This document shows, piece by piece, positions 23,801 through 31,827 of a stretch of 31,827 nt of DNA (its first letter is position 1; the number at the start of each line of letters is the position of its first letter). The translations under genes were made by a program, and so were the position numbers. The DNA is taken from contig CAYSAA010000020.1 of assembly GCA_964428905.1 (NCBI GenBank), positions 1 to 31,827 of the forward strand. Reading direction: 5' to 3'. Under the pieces are notes generated by a model that was not told the DNA's origin, did no database searches, and worked only from the letters and a program-made list of their open reading frames with translations. Source of the stretch: CAYSAA01 sp964428905. Its GTDB lineage: Bacteria > Atribacterota > Phoenicimicrobiia > Phoenicimicrobiales > Stramentimicrobiaceae.

Positions 23801-24283
23801 ATGGAAATAAAAATAATAAAGTTGGACTTTCCGGAAGAAACAAACATAATCCTGGGGCAGACCCATTTTATCAAGACAGCTGAGGATCTTTATGAAATCA
23901 TGGTATCATCAGTACCAGGGATGAAATTTGGTATAGCTTTTAATGAATCATCTGGTCCCTGCCTGGTAAGGGCTGAGGGAAATGACAATAGACTGAAATC
24001 ATTGGCAATTTCCAATATAAAAGAGATTGGAGCAGGTCATGCTTTTATCATAATTATCGAAAATGCCTTTCCTATTAACATATTAAATGCTATTAAACAA
24101 TGTCCAGAAGTTTGTCACATATTCTGTGCTACGGCGAATTCGGTGCAGGTAATCGTAGCTGAGACAGAACAGGGACGGGGTATTATGGGAGTTATTGATG
24201 GTTCTGTTCCCAAAGGAATTGAAAAAGATGAAGATATCGAAAAAAGAAGAAAGTTTTTAAGAACCATCAACTATAAGCTTTGA
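23801..24283 (+). CDS. Adenosine-specific kinase
   Basis: A 160-residue protein matching the adenosine-specific kinase family (PF04008) first described from hyperthermophilic archaea and also present in thermophilic and anaerobic bacteria. Visible family blocks are LGQTHFIKTAEDLYE (about 18-32), GIAFNESSGPCLVR (about 44-57), IGAGHAFIIIIENAFPINILNAIK, VCHIFCATANSVQVIVAETEQGRGIMGVIDG and the charged C-terminus EKDEDIEKRRKFLR. The name follows the family; I cannot confirm kinase activity from the sequence, and no P-loop is expected. AAAAGGAG lies eight bases before ATG 23801. It is flanked by a leader hairpin and a possible weak terminator. Confidence 0.9.
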   Translation: MEIKIIKLDFPEETNIILGQTHFIKTAEDLYEIMVSSVPGMKFGIAFNESSGPCLVRAEGNDNRLKSLAISNIKEIGAGHAFIIIIENAFPINILNAIKQCPEVCHIFCATANSVQVIVAETEQGRGIMGVIDGSVPKGIEKDEDIEKRRKFLRTINYKL

Positions 24284-24399
24284 AGTATAAGCACATGTTA
24301 TGATTTTTAAATTGCAAGGCCATACTGTCTTTAACAAGGCATTGCATTAATTATCTGCTTTTTTGAGGTAAATTTCAGAGCAATCCTTAGGGATACTTA

Positions 24400-24437
24400 C
24401 CCCCCGTTTTTTTGAGAAAAAAAATTAGGGGATTTTT
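24400..24437 (+). terminator. Possible terminator hairpin
   Basis: CCCC (24400-24403) can pair with GGGG (24428-24431), and a T7 run (24407-24413) with the A8 run (24417-24424), separated by an internal loop and followed by ATTTTT. The helix is imperfect and mostly A-T. It would separate the adenosine-specific kinase from the ABC transporter genes. Confidence 0.35.
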
Positions 24438-24482
24438 CAGTTAAATTCCTATGATTATATTTTTTAGAAAGGTAACAATTTC

Positions 24483-25226
24483 GTGATTCAGGTAAACCAT
24501 CTGACTAAAGTTTTTCAAGATAAGAAAAGAGGCAAGATAACCGCTGTCAATAATATTAATTTTCATTGTCAGAGAGGACAGATATTCGGTTTATTGGGAC
24601 CCAATGGAGCCGGGAAAACTACCACTTTACGTATTCTGGCTACTATGATGGCTCCAACATCAGGGGAAGTTCTAGTTAGCGGATATAATGTAGTAAAGGC
24701 AGCTCATAAAGTTAGGCAAAGTATCGGTTTCCTTTCAGGGGAAACCGGATTATATGATCGTTTTACACCCCGGGAAACCGTACATTTTTTTGGGAGAATT
24801 AATGGCTTGACTAAACAGGAAATAGATAAGAGAATAACTGAAATCTTTCATATTCTGGGAATGAATCATTTTCAGGATGTTAGAGTCGACAAGCTTTCTA
24901 CTGGGATGAAGCAAAAATTATCCATTGCCAGGGCAATCATTCACGATCCTCCCGTGCTGATCCTTGATGAACCCACAGTAGGACTGGATGTTATCACGGC
25001 CAGAGTTGTCATTGATTATATTCGGGAATTTAAAAAACAGGGAAAATGTATTATTTTCTCAACCCATCAGATGCATGAAGCAGAGAAATTATGTGATGAA
25101 ATTGCCGTGATTCATCTGGGTAAACTGCTTTCGATGGGTACATTGGAAGATTTAAAAAAACGTTTTCCCGTAGGAGACATGGAAGAGATATTCTTTAAAT
25201 TGATTGATACAGTGAGCAGCCTATGA
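24483..25226 (+). CDS. natA: ABC transporter ATP-binding protein, NatA-type
   Basis: The 247-residue ATPase of an ABC-2 exporter. Walker A GPNGAGKT at 39-46, signature LSTGMKQKLS (about 138-147), Walker B LILDEP with the D-loop TVGLD, and the switch histidine in FSTHQM are all intact. NatA-like ATPases drive export of sodium or of antimicrobial compounds with a NatB permease. Here the permease gene overlaps the stop codon by ATGA (25223-25226), so the pair is translationally coupled. Start is GTG 24483, with AAAGGT upstream. The true substrate is not shown by the sequence. Confidence 0.9.
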   Translation: MIQVNHLTKVFQDKKRGKITAVNNINFHCQRGQIFGLLGPNGAGKTTTLRILATMMAPTSGEVLVSGYNVVKAAHKVRQSIGFLSGETGLYDRFTPRETVHFFGRINGLTKQEIDKRITEIFHILGMNHFQDVRVDKLSTGMKQKLSIARAIIHDPPVLILDEPTVGLDVITARVVIDYIREFKKQGKCIIFSTHQMHEAEKLCDEIAVIHLGKLLSMGTLEDLKKRFPVGDMEEIFFKLIDTVSSL

Positions 25227-26416
25227 GTTGGAAAAATGTTCGGCTGATTTATGGTAAAGAAATGCTGGGAGCAATTCGTGATCGCAGGACTCTTATCAGT
25301 ATGATTATTATACCTCTTATTTTTTATCCTCTTCTCTTTTTGGGAATTGGATATTTCACACTAATGGGACAGGAAAAGTCTGAGGCGTTACCTTCTGCTG
25401 TTTCCATAAAGGGTGGCGAGAATGCACCTGAATTGATGGAGATATTGAGGCAAGATGAAAAAATAAATCTGGTTAATTTTTGTGAAAATGCAGAAGATGC
25501 GTTACAAACAGGGAAAATTTTCTTATTGATAAAAATTCCGGAAAGCTTTTATACAGAAGAAGAACATGAAATTCCCCATAACATTATTATTCAATATGAC
25601 TCTACGATACAACATTCACAGATAGCCAGAAAAAGAGTGACTACAATCATTGAGAATTATCGGCAACAGATGATCCGGGAAAGATTAGAACGAATAGGTA
25701 TTAATTCTGATTATATCCGGCCGATTCAGGAAGAATGGATGGATGTGGCGCCCGAGGAAAGAAAAATTGGCTCAATCCTGGGAATGATTTTGCCTTATAT
25801 TATCATTATACTTATTTTTATTGGTGCTATGCATTCTGCCGTGGATATTACTGCCGGAGAAAAGGAGAGGGGAACTCTCGCAACATTGTTGGTCAGTCAA
25901 CTGGGGCGGATAGAAATTGTCATGGGGAAATATTTTTCTGTCATGACTATTTCTGCAACCAGCATGATCCTTGGCCTGATAGGACTTAGTATTGCTTTCC
26001 TCACTCCAGCTTATACTTTGGGTGAATTATCCCTGATAAAAGTGCATCTTACCTATTCTTTGTTCCCTCTTTTCTTTCTGGTTTTAGCACCATTAGTGGG
26101 ATTAGCCAGTGCAATACTCCTATTGATTGGCATATTTGCGCGGAATAATAAAGAAGCCTCTACCTATGTCACTCCGATTTATATGGGAGCTATTTTTTTG
26201 GGTATGATTTCTTTAAGTCAGGGAATGGAATTGACTGAACCAATGTTTTTTGTTCCCATTCTAAACAATAGTTTTACTTTCAAGGAACTATTGATGGGAA
26301 CCATTCATTGGGGTCACATCTTAAGTACCCTTATCAGCAATGTTGTTATTACTTTGTTTGCCTTGCTGGCAGCTGCCAAATTGTTTACCAAGGAAAGTGT
26401 TCTTTTCCGAGCTTAG
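25223..26416 (+). CDS. natB: ABC-2 type permease, NatB-like
   Basis: A 397-residue membrane protein with the ABC-2 layout: one membrane segment near the N-terminus (about 25-47), a large extracytoplasmic domain (about 50-180), then five or six segments from about 185 to 385. The N-terminal RLIYGKEMLGAIRDRRTLISMIIIPL and the cytosolic motif DITAGEKERGTLATLL (about 210-225) are typical of NatB and relatives. It should form a homodimer with two copies of the upstream ATPase and export sodium or small toxic molecules. It is followed by a strong terminator, so the pair is a self-contained operon. Confidence 0.88.
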   Translation: MSWKNVRLIYGKEMLGAIRDRRTLISMIIIPLIFYPLLFLGIGYFTLMGQEKSEALPSAVSIKGGENAPELMEILRQDEKINLVNFCENAEDALQTGKIFLLIKIPESFYTEEEHEIPHNIIIQYDSTIQHSQIARKRVTTIIENYRQQMIRERLERIGINSDYIRPIQEEWMDVAPEERKIGSILGMILPYIIIILIFIGAMHSAVDITAGEKERGTLATLLVSQLGRIEIVMGKYFSVMTISATSMILGLIGLSIAFLTPAYTLGELSLIKVHLTYSLFPLFFLVLAPLVGLASAILLLIGIFARNNKEASTYVTPIYMGAIFLGMISLSQGMELTEPMFFVPILNNSFTFKELLMGTIHWGHILSTLISNVVITLFALLAAAKLFTKESVLFRA

Positions 26417-26450
26417 CTTAGGAAATGTAATGATATAAGATCTGGTAATA

Positions 26451-26497
26451 AAGGATTATTTTACAATTTAGGGAATGTAAATTGTAAAATAATCCTT
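26451..26497. terminator. Strong hairpin terminator, 20-bp perfect stem
   Basis: Bases 26451-26470 are the exact reverse complement of 26478-26497, around a seven-base loop (GGGAATG), followed by CTTATATTATAC. It lies 34 bases after the NatB stop. The stem has few G-C pairs, and the U-tract is broken, but the perfect length makes it a likely terminator of the ABC operon. Confidence 0.7.
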
Positions 26498-26543
26498 CTT
26501 ATATTATACTAATTACAATATATTTAAATAGAGGAGGATTCTA

Positions 26544-27899
26544 TTGATTATGAAAAAAGCAGATGTAGTTATACTGGGTGGCATGTCAGGTATTAGTGCT
26601 GGAATTAGTTGCAGACGTCATTACCCTGATAAAGAAGTTGTTCTGGTGAGAAAAGAAGGTACTGTTCTAATTCCCTGCGGGATTCCCTATATTTTTGGAA
26701 CTGTTGATGGGCCAGAAAATAATGTAATTCCTGATGGGCTACTGGAAAGCAATGAAATCAAACTGATTACTGATGAGGCTACTTCTGTAGATCGAGATAA
26801 TAAGATTGTCCAGCTCAAAGGTCAGGAACCGATTCAATATGACAAGCTGGTTTTGGCTACAGGTTCCATGCCTATTGTTCCTAAAATCCCGGGAATAGAC
26901 AAAGAGAATGTCTTTGCAGTAAGAAAAGAGTTTGATTATCTGAAAAAGGTACTCAATAAAATGCGGCAAGCCAAAAATATTGTTGTTATTGGCGGAGGCT
27001 TTATTGGTATTGAGTTTGCAGATGAATGCAGAAAAAATAAAGGTGTAAGTGTCACGGTTGTTGAGATGCTGGATTATTGTTTGAAATTGGCAATGGATGA
27101 AGAGTTTTGTAATGAAGCCGAAAAAAGATTGGAAGAAACTGGTGTAAAAATATTAAAAAAAGAACAGGTGATTTCAATTGGGGGGAAAGAAAAAGTAGAA
27201 TATGTGGAATTAGCCAGTGGGAAAAAACTAGAAGCGGATATCGTTATTCTGGGAATAGGCTGTGTCCCAAACAGCCAGTTAGCGGAAAAAGCCGGAATTG
27301 AGTTGGGATATCGAAAAGGAATTAAAGTTGATTCCTTGATGAGGACTTATACAGATCCGGATATTTTTGCCTGTGGCGATTGTTGTACCAGGGATTCTTT
27401 TTTTGATGGAAAACCCTCAGCAATTATGCTTGCCTCAGTAGCCACCTCCGAAGCACGTATTGCCGGGGCTAATTTATTTTCGTCGGTCCATCGAAAAAAT
27501 GGAGTGATTAGTGTATTTGCGACATATGTTAATGGTAGAGCTTTTGGGGTGGCCGGTCTTACTGAAAGAGTGGCCAGGGAAAATGGGATGGAGATTGTCA
27601 TTGGAGAAGCATCTGCTCCTGATACTCACCCCGGGGGTATGCCTGATTCTACAATGATGAAGGTTAAACTGATTTTTGCTAAAGATACTGGAATCATTTT
27701 GGGTGGAGCTGTATCCGGTGGCAGATCTACGGGAGAGATGGTTAACGTAATTGGTGCCTGCATTCTTCATAGAATGACTGCCAATGACATTGTTGCGTTC
27801 CAAATGGGTACTCATCCTGCTCTGACTTCATCACCTATTGCTTATCCCCTTGTTAATGCTGCCTGCAAAGCTGTTTTACCTATAAGAGGCTGTAAATAA
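26544..27899 (+). CDS. FAD-dependent CoA-disulfide reductase / NADH oxidase-like protein
   Basis: A 451-residue pyridine nucleotide-disulfide oxidoreductase. The FAD-binding glycine motif is VVILGGMSGISAG (8-20). The active-site cysteine C45 is in LIPCGIPYIFG, the single-cysteine arrangement of CoA-disulfide reductases and NADH oxidases/persulfide reductases. The NAD(P)H-binding motif is VVIGGGFIGIEFADE (147-161), and the second FAD contact is DIFACGDC. The dimerisation domain follows, with an unusual C-terminus carrying two cysteines (NAACKAVLPIRGCK). No rhodanese domain is fused. A role in thiol or oxygen detoxification is likely. AGGAGG at 26532-26537 suits the TTG at 26544; the ATG two codons later is the alternative. 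Confidence 0.88.
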   Translation: MIMKKADVVILGGMSGISAGISCRRHYPDKEVVLVRKEGTVLIPCGIPYIFGTVDGPENNVIPDGLLESNEIKLITDEATSVDRDNKIVQLKGQEPIQYDKLVLATGSMPIVPKIPGIDKENVFAVRKEFDYLKKVLNKMRQAKNIVVIGGGFIGIEFADECRKNKGVSVTVVEMLDYCLKLAMDEEFCNEAEKRLEETGVKILKKEQVISIGGKEKVEYVELASGKKLEADIVILGIGCVPNSQLAEKAGIELGYRKGIKVDSLMRTYTDPDIFACGDCCTRDSFFDGKPSAIMLASVATSEARIAGANLFSSVHRKNGVISVFATYVNGRAFGVAGLTERVARENGMEIVIGEASAPDTHPGGMPDSTMMKVKLIFAKDTGIILGGAVSGGRSTGEMVNVIGACILHRMTANDIVAFQMGTHPALTSSPIAYPLVNAACKAVLPIRGCK

Positions 27900-28003
27900 G
27901 ATGTTATAGAATATAAATAGAGTACCGAAATTAATATAGGATCTTGTTGTTTGTCAGTTTACCATTATACAATTGGTGGAATTAGTAGAGTTTTTATATT
28001 AAT

Positions 28004-28035
28004 AAAGATAATCTTTAGTGATAAAGATATTCTTT
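28004..28035. promoter_or_regulatory. Two tandem palindromic boxes, operator-like
   Basis: AAAGATAATCTTT (28004-28016) and AAAGATATTCTTT (28023-28035) are near-identical; each is framed by AAAGA/TCTTT. They repeat every 19 bases, about two helical turns, and lie 33-64 bases before the flavoprotein start codon. This is the geometry of a double operator for a dimeric regulator. No regulator gene is adjacent. Confidence 0.5.
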
Positions 28036-28067
28036 TATTATTTTGGTCTTTAGGTAAGAAAGTACAT

Positions 28068-29342
28068 ATGTCTGTAAAAAAAATGAACAATTTTGATGTG
28101 GCAGTAGTAGGAGGTGGGCCGGCTGGTATGATGGCAGCTGGTCGGTCTGCCCAAATGGGAGCAAAGGCTGTTTTAGTCGAAAAAAATTGTAGTCTTGGAG
28201 AAAAATTGCTAATTACCGGCAAAGGGCGCTGTAATTTCACCCATTATGAATTTGATAAAAATAAAATAGCTGAAAATTTTGGTAAAAAAGGTCGCTTCTT
28301 ATATAGGGCTCTGGAACGATTTGGTGTTTCTGATGTACTGGAATTTTTTCAATCCCGAGGATTAAAATGGAAAGTAGAACGAGGTAAACGCATTTTTCCT
28401 GACCAGGGAGATGCACAAGATGTATTAAAAATATTAATTGAATACTTAAATGAGGGAAAAGTAACAATATATTGCAACTCCAGAGTGGTTGATATAAATA
28501 GGTCTAATAATAACCCGGAAAAATTTGAGATAATCCTTGTTGAACAGAAGATATTATCTGATAATCTCATCCTGTGTACCGGAGGAAAGTCGTATCCACA
28601 GACTGGTTCAACAGGCGATGGTTACAGATGGGCAAAAAAATTTGGCCATTCCATCATCCAGCCATCACCTGCACTGAATCCGGTGAAGACCTCCGAAAAA
28701 TGGGTTCAAGGGTTACAGGGATTGACCCTCAAGAATGTCTCTCTGCAGTTATTTCAAGATGGTAAGAAACGGGATGAACAGTTTGGAGAAATGCTTTTTA
28801 CCCACTTTGGGATTAGTGGGCCTATTGTAATGGACATGAGTAAAAATATTGGCCAACTATTAATAAAAGGAAACGTCAAGCTCCGCTTAGATTTAAAGCC
28901 TGCTTTGGACTTCAGGAAATTAGATGAGAGGATCCAGCGAGATTTTCGGGAATTTAAGGGAAGAATGTTTAAAAATGCTTTAAAAAAATTACTTCCAAGT
29001 TCATTCATAGAGGTTATGGTCAAACTTTCTGGAATTGATAGTGAGAAAAAAGTGGATCACATTTCGAGAGAGGAAAGAAAACAATTGGTCCATCTTTTCA
29101 AAGAAATTGAACTGACGCCAACTCAATTATTGGGGTATCAATGGTCTGTGATCACCTGTGGAGGGATAGCATTAAAAGAGATTAACCCTGATACTATGGT
29201 TTCAAAAAGGATGAACAAACTCTATTTTGCCGGTGAGATTTTGGATCTGGATGGACCCTCTGGTGGTTATAATCTGCAGGAATGCTGGAGTACGGGTTAT
29301 CTTGCTGGAGAAAATGCAGCAAGGGGGAATAAAATTAGTTGA
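28068..29342 (+). CDS. BaiN/YhiN (HI0933) family flavoprotein
   Basis: A 424-residue predicted NAD(P)/FAD-dependent oxidoreductase of the HI0933 family; one member (BaiN) acts in bile-acid dehydroxylation, but most have no known substrate. FDVAVVGGGPAGMMAAGRSA (dinucleotide-binding), EKLLITGKGRCNFTH (a family hallmark), ILCTGGKSYPQTGSTGDGYRWAK, LFTHFGISGP and the C-terminal YFAGEILDLDGPSGGYNLQECWSTGYLAG are all intact. The frame is open from TTG 27951, but those 39 codons are AT-rich, lack homology and contain operator-like boxes. ATG 28068, preceded by AGGTAAG, starts just before the conserved domain; ATG 28083 is also possible. The stop overlaps the next start (TTGA). Confidence 0.9.
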   Translation: MSVKKMNNFDVAVVGGGPAGMMAAGRSAQMGAKAVLVEKNCSLGEKLLITGKGRCNFTHYEFDKNKIAENFGKKGRFLYRALERFGVSDVLEFFQSRGLKWKVERGKRIFPDQGDAQDVLKILIEYLNEGKVTIYCNSRVVDINRSNNNPEKFEIILVEQKILSDNLILCTGGKSYPQTGSTGDGYRWAKKFGHSIIQPSPALNPVKTSEKWVQGLQGLTLKNVSLQLFQDGKKRDEQFGEMLFTHFGISGPIVMDMSKNIGQLLIKGNVKLRLDLKPALDFRKLDERIQRDFREFKGRMFKNALKKLLPSSFIEVMVKLSGIDSEKKVDHISREERKQLVHLFKEIELTPTQLLGYQWSVITCGGIALKEINPDTMVSKRMNKLYFAGEILDLDGPSGGYNLQECWSTGYLAGENAARGNKIS

Positions 29343-30535
29343 AAAGAAAAATCTTTTTATATGTTTTTGCAATTATTGTAATTATTTGTCTGATGTCTCT
29401 CTTGGCATTTTGTCAGCCAGCAATTCAGCAGGATATTAAGCAATTTAATGGTTTTACCGGGATCCTGGTTCAGGATTTATCTACACAGGAGGTCCTGTTT
29501 TCACATAATCATAATAGACTTTTTACTCCTGCCTCTTTGGTAAAGTTGTTTACACTTTTAGTCGGACTGGAAATTCTTGGCCAGGAATATTGTTATCCCA
29601 CTGTTGTTTACTTTTCCAGTGCTGTTCCCGGAGAGATCAAAGGAAATCTCTTTATTAAAGGTAGTGGTGACCCAACTCAATCCCCTGAGGTTATCAGACA
29701 GATTGCCAATGACCTGGTGAAAAAGTATGGTATTCATAAAATTGATGGTGATATCGTTCTGGATAATTCCCTGTTTCTTCCTGAAGAATTCCTGGGCAGA
29801 GGGTGGATGTGGGATGACCAGAATCCCCTTATCGGCGCCCTTATGGTCAAAGGATTTAATGTCAGGGAAAAACAGCTTCCCTATTATAATACAATGCCTT
29901 TAATCTGGGGACAACTATTCTGTCAGGAGTTATACGAACAAGGAGTTCAGTTTGAGGGAGATATCAGGGTTGGAGTGCTGGAAGAAGAGTTTACTGTTAA
30001 AGCCATTTATTATTCTGATACAATAGATCAAATATTGTCTTATATGATGAAAATGAGTGACAACCAGAGTGCCGAAATCGTTTTTCGTACTTTACCGTTG
30101 TTTGAGAATCCAGATGAAGTATTAACCATTAATCTTGCAATAACGTCCCTTTCAGAGGTGATTAAGGAAATACTTGGTATCCAATGGGGAGAGGATTATA
30201 TTATTGTGGATGGTTGCGGACTTTCTGAATATAATTTATTAACTCCCGAACAGATTGTGATGGCCATTTCAAATATTTATAAACAATATGGTTCTGAGTT
30301 ACTGGAATACCTCGCCTGTACCGATGAAAAAGGAACGATTAGAGGAAGATTTTCTTTCCAGTTATGGGGAAAGAGCGGAAGCTTACCTTCTGCTTCTGGG
30401 TTGGCAGGGATATTACAAACCAAAAAGAACAGACAGGTTGTTTTCAGTCTTATGGAAAACAATTTTCTTGGAGAAGAGAATGATCCCAAAGACTTCGAAA
30501 ATGCTATTATCGAATATATCTATGAAAATTATTAA
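29339..30535 (+). CDS. dacB: D-alanyl-D-alanine carboxypeptidase, PBP4/S13 family
   Basis: A 398-residue exported penicillin-binding protein that trims or cleaves peptidoglycan peptides. Signal sequence at residues 5-25. The three active-site motifs are present: S66-L-V-K69 in TPASLVKLF, S240-D-N242 in MSDNQSAE, and K345-S-G in WGKSGSLPSASG. GSGDPTQSPE near 110-120 is the family's typical domain II entry, and GDIVLDNSLF lies in that inserted domain. It is shorter than E. coli PBP4, as in Firmicutes-like members. Start is TTG 29339, overlapping the stop of the flavoprotein gene by four bases; no Shine-Dalgarno is clear, so translation is probably coupled. Confidence 0.9.
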   Translation: MKRKIFLYVFAIIVIICLMSLLAFCQPAIQQDIKQFNGFTGILVQDLSTQEVLFSHNHNRLFTPASLVKLFTLLVGLEILGQEYCYPTVVYFSSAVPGEIKGNLFIKGSGDPTQSPEVIRQIANDLVKKYGIHKIDGDIVLDNSLFLPEEFLGRGWMWDDQNPLIGALMVKGFNVREKQLPYYNTMPLIWGQLFCQELYEQGVQFEGDIRVGVLEEEFTVKAIYYSDTIDQILSYMMKMSDNQSAEIVFRTLPLFENPDEVLTINLAITSLSEVIKEILGIQWGEDYIIVDGCGLSEYNLLTPEQIVMAISNIYKQYGSELLEYLACTDEKGTIRGRFSFQLWGKSGSLPSASGLAGILQTKKNRQVVFSLMENNFLGEENDPKDFENAIIEYIYENY

Positions 30536-30717
30536 CCAATCTGTGCCTAAAACTTACTAATGATATAGTTTTTTTTCATAATATTCAAGTGTATTTGCTT
30601 GATAATATAACTGTTCGTTATTTTATATTTCTATTTTTTTGATAATGTGGTGTAAACGTAAAAGTAGATAACCTGGGGTAAGTGTTAATTTATAGGATTT
30701 ATAAGGAGGAATTTATT
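30536..30717 (+). promoter_or_regulatory. Leader/promoter region of the di-heme membrane protein gene
   Basis: 182 AT-rich bases without a gene. A weak promoter-like pair TTGATA (30599-30604) and TTTATA (30622-30627), 17 bases apart, could drive the downstream genes. An in-frame GTG at 30682 exists, but the strong AAGGAGGA (30703-30710) lies within that reading, so 30682-30717 is leader rather than coding. Confidence 0.4.
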
Positions 30718-31332
30718 TTGGAAAAATATACTAAACAGACCTATGGGGAAAAACTAAATCGTTACCTTCTTTATACTCTAATTCTCTTGCTCTACTTGGT
30801 TCCCATCATCATTGTTTTTATTAATGGATTTGATAATTTTTTCCAATTACTTCGCCGCATAACCGGATTAACCGGTATTGCTTCCCTCTTTATTGCTATT
30901 CTTTTGAGTTTGTTAGTCAGACAAAGCAGGCAAATATTTGGTGTAGCCTATCTTAAGGTTCATCACTTATTTTCGATTATCGGTTTAATATCAATTAGTA
31001 TACACCCTGTCATTATGGCTATAGATTTTGGTACTACCCGTATATTTATTCCTGATTTTAGTTCCTGGAATGCCTTTCTGGCTAACGCTGGTCGGCCGGC
31101 ATTATATATGATTTATATTGCTACAATTGCTGCAATACTGAGAAAGAATATAGCAAAATATTGGAGATATATACATAGTTTACTTTATCTTGCTTTTATT
31201 CTTGGGGCTATTCATGGCATACTTTCGGGAAGTGATTTGACTAATCCCGTTCTTCACGTATTATATATTGTCATGATAGTTGCTGTTATGATTATTTTTT
31301 TCTATAAAAGGGTTCTAACTGTTAAAAAATAA
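30718..31332 (+). CDS. Ferric-reductase-like di-heme transmembrane protein
   Basis: A 204-residue membrane protein with about six segments, matching the ferric reductase-like transmembrane domain (PF01794). Two histidine pairs are spaced 13 apart, H83/H96 on one helix and H153/H166 on the next but one, the arrangement that holds two b-type hemes across the membrane. No FAD/NAD(P)H domain is fused, so it would need a separate electron donor, as in MsrQ or the YedZ type; no MsrP is present in the window. A link with the flavoproteins upstream is possible but unproven. TTG 30718 follows AAGGAGGA (30703-30710) with seven bases between. The YugP gene follows after 76 bases. Confidence 0.85.
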   Translation: MEKYTKQTYGEKLNRYLLYTLILLLYLVPIIIVFINGFDNFFQLLRRITGLTGIASLFIAILLSLLVRQSRQIFGVAYLKVHHLFSIIGLISISIHPVIMAIDFGTTRIFIPDFSSWNAFLANAGRPALYMIYIATIAAILRKNIAKYWRYIHSLLYLAFILGAIHGILSGSDLTNPVLHVLYIVMIVAVMIIFFYKRVLTVKK

Positions 31333-31408
31333 TCATATACTTTAAAATGAAAACCGGATATTAAGAATTTTGAAAATATTATTATATTAATGAAAAAGAG
31401 GATAAAGG

Positions 31409-31827
31409 ATGTTGCCTTTTAATCCAATCTATTTACTCTTGATTATTCCCGTATTCCTGGGATGGTTTGCTCAGTGGCGAATTCAACAAAGTTATCATCA
31501 ATATCTTAAAATACCCAATAAAAAAAAGATAAAGGGAACTGAGGTTGCCGAGGCTTTTTTATCCCATCATGGTTTAAATATTCCTATTCTTCAGACAAAA
31601 AGGCCAATGCTAAATTATTATAATCCCCAAACTAAAACATTACATCTTTCCGAACAGATTGCCGAACATAATTCTATTACCTCAATGGGGATTGTTGCCC
31701 ATGAGGTAGAACATGTGGTGCAGGACAAACAAGGTTGCCGGTTTATGAATCTTCGAAATAAAATGTCCAAAACATTAGCATTGATGAGTCAATTCAGCCC
31801 GTTGGTTTTTATGTGGGGAATATTTTT
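31409..31827 (+). CDS. Zinc metallopeptidase YugP family, 3' end beyond the window
   Basis: The reading frame is open from ATG 31409 to the last base, giving about 139 residues of a protein normally about 225-230 long. Residues 1-20 form a membrane segment (FNPIYLLLIIPVFLGWFAQWR). The middle matches YugP (PF04298): GTEVAEAFLSHHGL, YYNPQTKTLHLSEQIAE, SITSMGIVAHEVEHVVQD. The zinc motif H98-E-V-E-H102 is intact; the third ligand and remaining membrane segments lie outside the window. AGAGGA at 31397-31402 precedes the start. The family is an uncharacterised membrane-bound protease of Firmicutes and related bacteria. Confidence 0.88.
   Translation, partial: MLPFNPIYLLLIIPVFLGWFAQWRIQQSYHQYLKIPNKKKIKGTEVAEAFLSHHGLNIPILQTKRPMLNYYNPQTKTLHLSEQIAEHNSITSMGIVAHEVEHVVQDKQGCRFMNLRNKMSKTLALMSQFSPLVFMWGIF

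Noticed and set aside
27347..27815. Minus-strand open frames inside the CoA-disulfide-reductase-like gene
   Set aside because: Shadow frames of a clearly coding plus strand, without recognisable protein features.
27951..28067. N-terminal extension of the BaiN/YhiN flavoprotein from a TTG at 27951
   Set aside because: No Shine-Dalgarno, no homology, AT-rich and carrying two operator-like palindromes; ATG 28068 starts at the conserved domain.
30682..30717. N-terminal extension of the di-heme membrane protein from GTG 30682
   Set aside because: The extension contains the strong AAGGAGGA ribosome site that serves TTG 30718.

Overview
AT-rich, densely coded bacterial DNA with short spacers, good Shine-Dalgarno sites and many TTG/GTG starts. 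The gene set is that of an anaerobic, peptidoglycan-containing bacterium with a notable share of genes also common in archaea and thermophiles: archaeal-type phosphoglycerate mutase ApgM, 2-phosphosulfolactate phosphatase ComB, an M42 aminopeptidase, an adenosine-specific kinase and YjbQ. This mix, with Firmicutes-like YugP, RecD2 and QueH, would fit an uncultured low-GC lineage such as Atribacterota or a deep Firmicutes relative. There is no rRNA or marker gene here to settle it. I see no tRNA, CRISPR array, prophage or intact transposase.

Layout. 1-319 is non-coding with two small hairpins. 320-3654 (+) holds a nitroreductase, a patatin phospholipase, the 3' half of a broken DUF72 gene, and an unrecognised protein built from an internally duplicated domain. 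3738-5254 (-) is queH, translationally coupled to a bile-acid-symporter-family transporter. 5423-6502 (+) is a flippase-like membrane protein. It converges, through a bidirectional terminator, on an exported TPR protein (6598-7326, -) that has a near-consensus promoter.

7645-17650 (+) is a long co-directional run: yjbQ, recD2, apgM, comB, HIT hydrolase, M42 peptidase, an EndoIII/MagIII-like glycosylase, dGTPase and an M23 peptidase. It mixes DNA repair, nucleotide hygiene, glycolysis and wall remodelling. 17664-18769 is a small island: a second exported TPR protein bracketed by two palindromic elements sharing the same GGGACGGTTCTCTGTTT core. An Ldh-family dehydrogenase follows.

20058-21515 looks like a complete small transcription unit: consensus promoter, a DUF6391 membrane protein, a 104-residue unknown, a PC4/YdbC-type single-stranded DNA-binding protein and a strong terminator. 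Two minus-strand genes follow (polysaccharide deacetylase, HAD phosphatase). Then on the plus strand come an adenosine-specific kinase with a hairpin in its leader, a NatA/NatB-type ABC exporter with a 20-bp stem terminator, and a redox/envelope group: CoA-disulfide-reductase-like flavoprotein, BaiN/YhiN-type flavoprotein, PBP4-type D,D-carboxypeptidase, ferric-reductase-like di-heme membrane protein, and the start of a YugP zinc protease cut by the window end.

Most of the window is ordinary core metabolism. The points most worth following are the duplicated-domain protein at 2773-3654, the DUF6391/unknown/PC4 unit, the paired palindromic repeats around the TPR gene, and several operator-like palindromes.
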